Source: an uncultured Phycisphaera sp. | GTDB taxonomy: Bacteria; Planctomycetota; Phycisphaerae; Phycisphaerales; SM1A02 | Direction: 5' to 3' | DNA length: 6,226 nucleotides | Assembly: GCA_937911845.1 (NCBI GenBank) | Contig: CALDQF010000451.1 | Span: forward strand, 1-6,226 | Shown: positions 1-4,422 of the stretch, one piece after another | Numbering within the stretch: position 1 is the stretch's first letter | Layout of the letters: every line of letters starts with the position of its first letter | Made by a program: the position numbers and the translations under genes | Notes under the pieces: model-generated | Seen by the model: only the letters and a program-made list of their open reading frames with translations | What the model was told of the DNA's origin: nothing | Database searches by the model: none

Positions 1-387
1 CGAGCCACTCCGGTCATGGACTTGCCAGGGACGGTTGCAGAAGAGCCGACGCCCAAGAAGGTCAAAGCCGGTAAGGGCAAGAAAAAAGCGACCGCCAAGG
101 CATCCCCCGCCAAGTCGACAGCGAAGAAATCAGAGCAAAAGAAGCCGACAACCCAGAAGGCGAGCACCAAGGCCTCGACCAAGAAGAGCAGTTCGGTCAA
201 GAAGACCACCAAAAAAGCGGTCGCCAAAAAGACAACGGTGAAGAAAGCCTCAGCCAAAAAGGCGGCGGCCAAGAAGACCCCCACGAAGAAATCTTCAGCA
301 AAGAAAGCAGTGGCCAAGAAGTCGCCCGCAAAGAAAGCTACGAAGAAGACCGCCAAGAAGGCCGCCAAGAAGTCAACCAAGAAGTAA
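1..387 (+). CDS. Lysine/alanine-rich histone-H1-like protein or C-terminal tail of a longer protein (5' partial)
   Basis: The reading frame is open from the window edge to TAA at 385-387. From the first ATG (position 16) it encodes 123 residues, of which about 37% are Lys; the rest are mostly Ala, Thr, Ser and Pro. There are no Arg, His, Cys, Phe, Tyr or Trp residues, and no acidic residue after Glu40. From Lys66 the chain is a regular KKxxx repeat that becomes KKxx from Lys106. Such tails bind DNA or RNA non-specifically in bacterial H1-like proteins, and they also occur as C-terminal extensions of HU-like proteins or topoisomerase I. The ATG at 16 has no Shine-Dalgarno sequence in the 15 bases before it, and the frame continues upstream (R-A-T-P-V). 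I therefore favour the end of a larger gene that begins outside the window, but a free-standing small basic protein cannot be excluded. yebC follows after 29 bases, so the two are probably co-transcribed. Confidence 0.72.
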   Translation, partial: RATPVMDLPGTVAEEPTPKKVKAGKGKKKATAKASPAKSTAKKSEQKKPTTQKASTKASTKKSSSVKKTTKKAVAKKTTVKKASAKKAAAKKTPTKKSSAKKAVAKKSPAKKATKKTAKKAAKKSTKK

Positions 388-404
388 TGGGCTCTTAGAG
401 CACT

Positions 405-410
405 GAGGAG
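405..410 (+). promoter_or_regulatory. Shine-Dalgarno sequence of yebC
   Basis: GAGGAG lies six bases before the ATG at 417-419. This is a strong match to the anti-SD and fixes the yebC start. It sits in the 29-base gap after the upstream stop codon. Confidence 0.75.
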
Positions 411-416
411 TGTGTT

Positions 417-1160
417 ATGGCAGGACACAGCAAATGGGCCAACATCAAGCACCGCAAGGCACGACAAGACGCCGCCCGGGGCAAGGTATGGAGTCGATGC
501 TCAAAGGCCATCATCGTCGCCGCCAAAGCTGGTGGTGGTGATCCGTCGATGAACTTAACCCTTCGCTACGCCATTGAGGATGCGCGGGCCGAGAACATGC
601 CAAAGGACAACATCAGTCGAGCCATCAAACGTGGCACGGGTGAATCAGGCGAAAATGTCGAATACACCGGCGTTCGGTATGAGGGTTACGGCGCCAATGG
701 CGTGGCCTTTGTCGTCGACACGTTGACCGAAAATGTCAATCGCACAGCACCTCAGATCCGTTCTATTTTCGACAAAGCTGGCGGCAACATGGGCAAGCCG
801 GGCTCGGTCTCTTTTGGCTTCGATGAAGTTTCATTGGTGATCGTGTCCGCACAGGGACTTGACGAAGAGAAAGCCATGGACATCGCTTTGGAGGCCGGCG
901 CTGAAGACGTCCAAACTTCGGACGGCGTCTTCGAAATTACTGGCCCACCTGCGGCGTGTTACGCCATCCGTGATGCCTTTGTCGAAGCCGAGGTTGAGCC
1001 AAGTTCATTCGAGCGTACGATGGTTCCGCAAAATGCAGTCTCATGCGATCTCGAAACCGCCAAAAAAGTCCTTCGACTTTTCGATGCGTTGGACGAGCAC
1101 GACGATGTGCAAAAGGTCTACCACAACGGAGACCTTCCCTCCGAAGCGTTCGAAGCCTAA
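417..1160 (+). CDS. yebC: YebC/TACO1-family protein
   Basis: This 247-residue protein has the normal length of the YebC/PmpR/TACO1 family. It starts with the hallmark MAGHSKWANIKHRKARQDAA, followed by NMPKDNISRAIKRG (residues 60-73) and the long conserved stretch YEGYGANGVAF...NVNRTAPQIRSIFDKAGGNMG at about 88-126. The C-terminal domain ends with LFDALDEHDDVQKVYHN (221-237). Members were long annotated as transcriptional regulators. More recent work on bacterial YebC proteins and mitochondrial TACO1 supports a ribosome-associated role in relieving stalling at polyproline stretches. The protein is cytoplasmic. The start is set by GAGGAG six bases upstream. It lies behind the Lys-rich gene and converges on xerC, with stop codons only 12 bases apart. 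In many bacteria yebC neighbours ruvC, but no Holliday-junction gene is visible here. Family assignment is secure; the exact role in this organism is inferred. Confidence 0.97.
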   Translation: MAGHSKWANIKHRKARQDAARGKVWSRCSKAIIVAAKAGGGDPSMNLTLRYAIEDARAENMPKDNISRAIKRGTGESGENVEYTGVRYEGYGANGVAFVVDTLTENVNRTAPQIRSIFDKAGGNMGKPGSVSFGFDEVSLVIVSAQGLDEEKAMDIALEAGAEDVQTSDGVFEITGPPAACYAIRDAFVEAEVEPSSFERTMVPQNAVSCDLETAKKVLRLFDALDEHDDVQKVYHNGDLPSEAFEA

Positions 1161-1172
1161 GCCTTGGGTGCT

Positions 1173-2162
1173 TTATGAATCTTTTTCGGCTCGAGGATGA
1201 GCATCGTCAAAAGCTTCACGCAGTCTCCCGGTAGATACGTGCGTGTAGACCTGCGTTGTCGACAGCGATTGGTGGCCCAAGAGTTCTTGCACGCTCCGGA
1301 GATCGGCTCCAGAGTCGAGCAAGTGGGTAGCAAACGAGTGTCGCAGGGTGTGGGGGCTGATCTCAGGGTCCAGTCCCGCTTCTTCCAGATATTTGGAGAC
1401 CTTGCGGCGTACCGATCGGGTGGAAAGTCGTCCGCCATGTTTGTTGACAAACAGGCAGCTGGTGGGTCGATCCTCATCTGATGGCGCCCGTGAGTCCTTG
1501 TTCAACAGTTCAAGGTAGGCCAGAATGGCGGCAGTGGCGTGAGAGCCCAGTGGCACCAAACGCTCTTTGCGTCCCTTGCCCTGCACCACAATTTCTCGTT
1601 GGTCAACATTCAGATCTTCGTGGTTGATGCCAACCAGCTCGCTGACGCGGAGACCCGTTGAGTACAGGGTTTCCAAGATGGCCCGGTCTCGAGCGCCCAG
1701 CAGATTGGTGGTGTCGGGGGTTGAGAGCAAACGTTCGATCTGCTCCAGATCCACGGCTTTTGGCAACCGCTTCTCTTGTCTTGGCGTGCGGATCAACAAC
1801 ATGGGGTTGTCCTGTCGCAACTCTCGCTTTTCCAGCCAGCGGTGGAACGAGCGAAGGGTGGCGATTTTCCGTGCCATGGTCGCGGGTGAATATTCTTGTT
1901 CAGCCAGAGTCGCCAAGAAGGCTCGAATGCGATCCGTGTCTGCCCCCAAAATCAAGCCCGTCACCGTGTCGGTACCAGGATTGCCTTGTTCGAAGGCCAG
2001 TGCCTCGGCCGATTCGGTTGTGGCCTCACCGAGCGTCTCCTCCAAGTACTCCACATACTGCCGAAGGTCAGCCCCATAGCACCGAGAGGTGTATTGGCTG
2101 AAATGGCGTTCGTCGAGCAAGTACTCGGTAAAGGTCTTCACAATTGGGAGCATCTGGTTCAT
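1173..2162 (-). CDS. xerC: Tyrosine recombinase XerC
   Basis: This is a site-specific tyrosine recombinase of the XerC/XerD type, which resolves chromosome dimers at dif during cell division. With the start chosen here it has 329 residues. The N-terminal SAM-like DNA-binding domain covers about 5-115, including TMARKIATLRSFHRWLEKRE. The catalytic domain follows. All six active-site positions are visible: Arg172 (STGLRVSEL), Lys196 (GKGRKERLVPLG), His271 and Arg274 (HTLRHSFATHLL), His297 (ELLGH) and the nucleophile Tyr306 (TTQVYTHV). VQELLGH and the AHPRA C-terminus resemble XerC more than XerD. An ATG at 2208-2210 would add 16 residues, but it has no SD and the extra segment has no counterpart in XerC. 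The ATG at 2160-2162 has AAGGA nearby, and MNQMLPIVKTFTEYL aligns with the usual N-terminus. The protein is some 30 residues longer than E. coli XerC because of an extra segment at about residues 44-75. It is the last gene of the minus-strand operon. Confidence 0.93.
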   Translation of the reverse strand: MNQMLPIVKTFTEYLLDERHFSQYTSRCYGADLRQYVEYLEETLGEATTESAEALAFEQGNPGTDTVTGLILGADTDRIRAFLATLAEQEYSPATMARKIATLRSFHRWLEKRELRQDNPMLLIRTPRQEKRLPKAVDLEQIERLLSTPDTTNLLGARDRAILETLYSTGLRVSELVGINHEDLNVDQREIVVQGKGRKERLVPLGSHATAAILAYLELLNKDSRAPSDEDRPTSCLFVNKHGGRLSTRSVRRKVSKYLEEAGLDPEISPHTLRHSFATHLLDSGADLRSVQELLGHQSLSTTQVYTHVSTGRLREAFDDAHPRAEKDS

Positions 2163-2246
2163 GGCATCCTTGTCCTTGACAGTGCTATCGGGCGTTCTGG
2201 ATCCGTCCATGGGTCCAAGACGGGACTGAGTGGTAGTTGGGGTCGA

Positions 2247-2465
2247 TTAGTTCGGGTTGTGCGGTCTGGGATAGCTGGGAGCCTCCCGAGTTTGCGGGCG
2301 CAGATGTGTTTCCACCACCGAGGCGGCGAGAGGATCGAGGTCCCCACGCAGTGCCAAGTCAGCCACAGCTGTCCGAAGAGACTCTTCTTGCCCCGCAGGG
2401 CAGCGGAACATCCAAACATGTCCACGCAGTTCGAGGGCCAGCAGCCGTTCTTCTGAGGTTTGCAT
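2247..2465 (-). CDS. Small conserved-looking hypothetical protein (72 aa)
   Basis: This small gene lies between the CsgG-like lipoprotein gene (34 bases upstream) and xerC (84 bases downstream), all on the same strand. I do not recognise the family. The protein begins MQTSEERLLALELRGHVWMF, then RCPAGQEESLRTAVADLAL, and ends in a Pro/Arg-rich tail. It has no signal peptide or membrane segment, so it is probably cytoplasmic. The middle (about residues 26-53) looks helical and amphipathic, and there is one Cys (about residue 22). A GTG at 2487-2489 would add eight residues, but the ATG at 2463-2465 is preceded at seven bases by GGAAGGG, so I chose that start. The good SD and tight packing in the operon argue that it is a real gene. 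The overlapping minus-frame 2159-2425 and plus-strand frames here are less convincing. No function is proposed. Confidence 0.68.
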   Translation of the reverse strand: MQTSEERLLALELRGHVWMFRCPAGQEESLRTAVADLALRGDLDPLAASVVETHLRPQTREAPSYPRPHNPN

Positions 2466-2472
2466 CGCGGAT

Positions 2473-2479
2473 CCCTTCC
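2473..2479 (-). promoter_or_regulatory. Shine-Dalgarno deciding the start of the 72-aa gene
   Basis: On the minus strand these bases read GGAAGGG, seven bases before the ATG at 2465-2463. This favours that ATG over the upstream GTG at 2489-2487. Confidence 0.6.
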
Positions 2480-2499
2480 GAGGACCCACTGGTCCCCAC

Positions 2500-3162
2500 T
2501 TACATGCCCGCGTTCGGTTTCGAGGCCATCAAAGCCTCAAGCAACCGATCCACGGCGTAGCGGAAGTACGAATCCATTTCACGCAGGGGGGTGTCATGTC
2601 CCACTCGACTCCGAGCCCAAGTTTTGGCGTCCGAGGCGGTATCAGCATCTTGGGCGTCAAAGACACGGCCAGCGCGGAATGCCTGAAGGGCTGGGGCTGG
2701 TCGTGCTCCTGGGTCTACTGGAGAGGCGTCGGTGCGAACGGGATCATGCGGATTGGCTTGGTTGCCCCGCCGCTCGTGCAGCACACCTTCAAGCCCAACC
2801 ACGAATGGGGGATAGGGATCAAAGGATGTGGTGGACACGGTCAAGACGCATTGAACACCCAATGCATCGGCCAGCCGATCCAGTTCAGCAGGTGTCCTGG
2901 CCCGATCAAGTCCCAGGTCTGCCAACGCGGCCCGGACTCGATCAGCAGGGGGGACGAAGAGACTTCCACCACGTGCGAGGCGATCAACCACGGCGTCTGT
3001 GGCTTGGTCACCCTCGAAACCTCCCCAGCCAGATTCATTGCGAACCGGCTGAACAGCGACTCCAAGTGTCTGGTTTGGCCGGGTTTGCATCATTGACTGG
3101 TGGCACCCCAATAGGGTGAACACCGAACACAACACAGCCATTTGGATTCGTACAGTTGTCAT
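2500..3162 (-). CDS. Lipoprotein with a CsgG/LpoB/TolB-N-like domain
   Basis: The predicted 220-residue protein starts with a lipoprotein signal peptide: MTTVR, then the hydrophobic stretch IQMAVLCSVFTLLGC, with lipobox L17-L18-G19-C20. Residue 21 is His, not Asp, which is compatible with outer-membrane sorting. The mature part opens with TLGVAVQPVRNESG (32-45), followed by a helix-rich segment (QATDAVVDRLARGG), a strand SLFVPPADRVRAALADLGL and ALGVQCVLTVSTTSFDPYPPF (100-120). This order matches the nucleotide-binding-like fold shared by CsgG, FlgO, LpoB and the TolB N-terminal domain. That match is by pattern, not by search. A Pro/Ala/Asp-rich linker (about 133-160) precedes a C-terminal helix (DSYFRYAVDRLLEALMA). 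The open frame begins at 3237 with GTG, but the signal peptide and the CAGGA four bases upstream point to the ATG at 3160-3162. It lies in the operon 74 bases after the TolB-like gene. The periplasmic role, such as an accessory to an envelope machine, is inferred. Confidence 0.82.
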   Translation of the reverse strand: MTTVRIQMAVLCSVFTLLGCHQSMMQTRPNQTLGVAVQPVRNESGWGGFEGDQATDAVVDRLARGGSLFVPPADRVRAALADLGLDRARTPAELDRLADALGVQCVLTVSTTSFDPYPPFVVGLEGVLHERRGNQANPHDPVRTDASPVDPGARPAPALQAFRAGRVFDAQDADTASDAKTWARSRVGHDTPLREMDSYFRYAVDRLLEALMASKPNAGM

Positions 3163-3206
3163 GGCGTCCTGCCTGTTTGTCGACGTGTCACCCACGCCGA
3201 TGAATG

Positions 3207-3235
3207 GTTTCATGGGCCCGTCAGAGCCCATAAAC
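3207..3235 (-). other. Intercistronic stem-loop after the TolB-like stop codon
   Basis: Bases 3212-3217 (ATGGGC) and 3226-3231 (GCCCAT) are a perfect inverted repeat around an eight-base loop. The stem continues with GTTT at 3207-3210 against AAAC at 3232-3235, with one bulged C at 3211, giving ten base pairs. In the operon transcript it begins two bases after the TAG of the TolB-like gene and ends about 44 bases before the next ATG. No U-run follows, so it is not a standard intrinsic terminator. It could limit read-through, mark an RNA processing point or stabilise the upstream mRNA. Confidence 0.5.
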
Positions 3236-3236
3236 A

Positions 3237-4241
3237 CTATTTCGACGCTTCGGCATCTTTTCCGAGAGTGATAGATGAATTTCCTTGTGGTTCACTGAAG
3301 GCATGCAAACCAGCTTCCCCAGCCCGGCGTCCTGCAGCATGGATCCGCTGATCGAATCCCCAGGCCATGGACCAGAACGAGTCAGCTTGGTCGACGTGAA
3401 TTTCAACGGGTCTTCCACCTTCTGCAGCGACGGTCCAAATTCCGGACAGTGGCCCCCCCGCGTTCCGGGCTCGAAGAAAGGCCAAGTTCAGGCCATCTGG
3501 GGACCAGCTTGGAGCGATAGATCCATATCCATCATCCGTTGGTGCAACGACTTGCGCGAGTGCACCCGTGCGGCCCTGTGCATCAAGTTCAAGTGTAAAA
3601 ATCGACCACAGGGGGCCATCGGCTTGGGGTCGATACTGGAAGGCAATTCGATTTCCAGCCGGATCCCAAGCTGGATGACGCCCGGGTGTCTGGAGATCGA
3701 TGTCACGCCCATCGATCAGATTTCTGATCCAGATGCGATAGCCATCCGTCGAGCCGGGAACGCTGCGGGCGTAGGCCATCCATTCCCCATCAGGGGATAC
3801 GCAGGGCTCAAATTCATCGATGATGTCGTCGTGGGTGACTTGTTCAACGGGACCAGTGCCATCTGCTCGGGTGCGAAGAATGTCCCACGAGCCCCAACGG
3901 TTGCTTGAGAAATAAACCCAGGTTCCATTTGGGCCGTAGGTCGGCATGCGGTCCTCGCCGGGAGCGGGGGCCAGTGCCACGCGAGCCGCATCTCGACCTC
4001 GGTCCAATCTTTGGACATAAAGGGCGGACTCTCCAGGCTGCTGCTGCTCGCTGTACACCATGTGGATCCCATCCACGCTGGTTGCCGGATCGGCCAGTTC
4101 CCCGCGGGCGGTGTGGACCACATCCGCCCAGCGGCCCGGCTGGGGGGGAGGGGGAGGAGGGGCATCCTTCAAAACCACCACCTCTTTGGTGCAGGCGGTC
4201 AGCAGAAGGCCGGTCATAAGGGGGGTAATCCAATGGCGCAC
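3237..4241 (-). CDS. TolB-like beta-propeller (PD40) lipoprotein
   Basis: This 334-residue protein has an N-terminal lipoprotein signal (MRHWITPLMTGLLLTAC; lipobox L14-T15-A16-C17), then a proline-rich linker with six consecutive prolines (about 28-33). The rest is built of PD40/WD40-like blades of the TolB type. The repeated pattern xPxWSPDGxxIAFxSxR is seen at about 55-64, 98-115 (TYGPNGTWVYFSSNRWG), 143-160 (EFEPCVSPDGEWMAYARS), 187-204 (RHPAWDPAGNRIAFQYRP) and 241-258 (SIAPSWSPDGLNLAFLRAR), with a poorer one near 286-300. In the Tol-Pal system TolB is a soluble periplasmic propeller. This protein is instead lipid-anchored, lacks the TolB N-terminal domain and is not next to tolQRA or pal, so I call it TolB-like only. 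The start is GTG (4239-4241): an in-frame TGA lies just upstream and the signal peptide begins there. The SD is weak (GAAAAG). It is the first gene of the operon. Confidence 0.87.
   Translation of the reverse strand: MRHWITPLMTGLLLTACTKEVVVLKDAPPPPPPQPGRWADVVHTARGELADPATSVDGIHMVYSEQQQPGESALYVQRLDRGRDAARVALAPAPGEDRMPTYGPNGTWVYFSSNRWGSWDILRTRADGTGPVEQVTHDDIIDEFEPCVSPDGEWMAYARSVPGSTDGYRIWIRNLIDGRDIDLQTPGRHPAWDPAGNRIAFQYRPQADGPLWSIFTLELDAQGRTGALAQVVAPTDDGYGSIAPSWSPDGLNLAFLRARNAGGPLSGIWTVAAEGGRPVEIHVDQADSFWSMAWGFDQRIHAAGRRAGEAGLHAFSEPQGNSSITLGKDAEASK
4142..4162 (+). other. G-rich tract, possible G-quadruplex, in the polyproline-coding part of the TolB-like gene
   Basis: The plus strand has G-runs of 7, 5, 2 and 4 bases at 4142-4148, 4150-4154, 4156-4157 and 4159-4162, separated by single A residues. 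Four GGG blocks can be chosen with short loops, which fits the G-quadruplex pattern. The tract encodes the proline stretch on the opposite strand, so the G-rich strand is the template strand. Coding need alone may explain it. Confidence 0.4.
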
Positions 4242-4257
4242 ATCTTTTCATCGGATT

Positions 4258-4271
4258 CCGAGGGAACTCGG
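4258..4271 (-). repeat. Short inverted repeat in the leader of the TolB-like operon
   Basis: CCGAG (4258-4262) and CTCGG (4267-4271) form a perfect five-base-pair stem with a four-base loop, 16 bases before the GTG start of the TolB-like gene. It could be an operator half or a leader hairpin, but it is short enough to occur by chance. Confidence 0.3.
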
Positions 4272-4281
4272 CTTGAACCAC

Positions 4282-4310
4282 ATGAGCAAAGACGCTGTGT
4301 TCCCTATAAT
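4282..4310 (+). promoter_or_regulatory. Promoter of tRNA-Lys (and probably the helicase gene)
   Basis: A perfect -10 box TATAAT lies at 4305-4310. With a 17-base spacer the -35 position is ATGAGC at 4282-4287, which matches TTGACA in only three places. Transcription would start near 4317, about ten bases before the tRNA. The region lies in the 86-base divergent gap between the minus-strand operon and the tRNA. Confidence 0.6.
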
Positions 4311-4327
4311 GGTCCCTTCGCATTCCA

Positions 4328-4400
4328 GACCTCGTAGCTCAGTCGGCAGAGCAGTGGACTTTTAATCCATTTGTCGTGGGTTCGAGTCCCACCGAGGTCA
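4328..4400 (+). tRNA. trnK: tRNA-Lys (anticodon UUU)
   Basis: A complete 73-base cloverleaf can be folded. The acceptor stem is GACCTCG (4328-4334) with CGAGGTC (4393-4399), and A4400 is the discriminator. The D stem is GCTC (4337-4340) with GAGC (4349-4352). The anticodon stem is GTGGA (4354-4358) with TCCAT (4366-4370), including one G-T pair. The anticodon TTT is at 4361-4363 in the loop CTTTTAA. The T stem is GTGGG (4376-4380) with CCCAC (4388-4392) around TTCGAGT. The variable loop is five bases. CCA is not encoded, so it must be added after processing. No terminator follows; the helicase gene's SD begins 12 bases downstream. Confidence 0.96.
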
Positions 4401-4412
4401 TTTCAGCGTCAC

Positions 4413-4418
4413 GGAGGA
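4413..4418 (+). promoter_or_regulatory. Shine-Dalgarno deciding the TTG start of the SNF2 helicase gene
   Basis: GGAGGA lies four bases before TTG at 4423-4425. It is the strongest SD in the window, and there is no ATG in the helicase frame nearby. It therefore supports a TTG start only 22 bases after the tRNA. Confidence 0.68.
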
Positions 4419-4422
4419 CAGC

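Noticed and set aside
35..241. Arg-rich open frame inside the Lys-rich gene
   Set aside because: It is the shifted reading of Lys/Ala codons (AAG GCC read as AGG CC.), with no start signal of its own.
1150..1195. Possible bidirectional terminator between yebC and xerC
   Set aside because: The AAGCC and GCCTT blocks are not complementary, the only pairing (AAGC with GCTT) is four bases around a long loop, and there is no adjacent GC-rich stem.
2163..2210. Longer start of XerC at 2210
   Set aside because: There is no Shine-Dalgarno before it and the extra 16 residues do not resemble the family's N-terminus. It remains a possible alternative.
2460..3119. Plus-strand open frame of 219 residues
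   Set aside because: It lies antisense to the CsgG-like lipoprotein, which has a signal peptide and a recognisable domain. The plus frame shows no family features.
3844..4323. Minus-strand frame of 159 residues starting upstream of the TolB-like gene
   Set aside because: It overlaps the lipoprotein in another frame, is full of Arg/Pro/Ser as a frame shadow would be, and would need to start in the tRNA promoter.
4376..4400. tRNA 3' end as an attachment site of an integrated element
   Set aside because: I see no second copy of the tRNA 3' end in the window and no integrase of the phage type. The XerC here is in the housekeeping operon on the other side.
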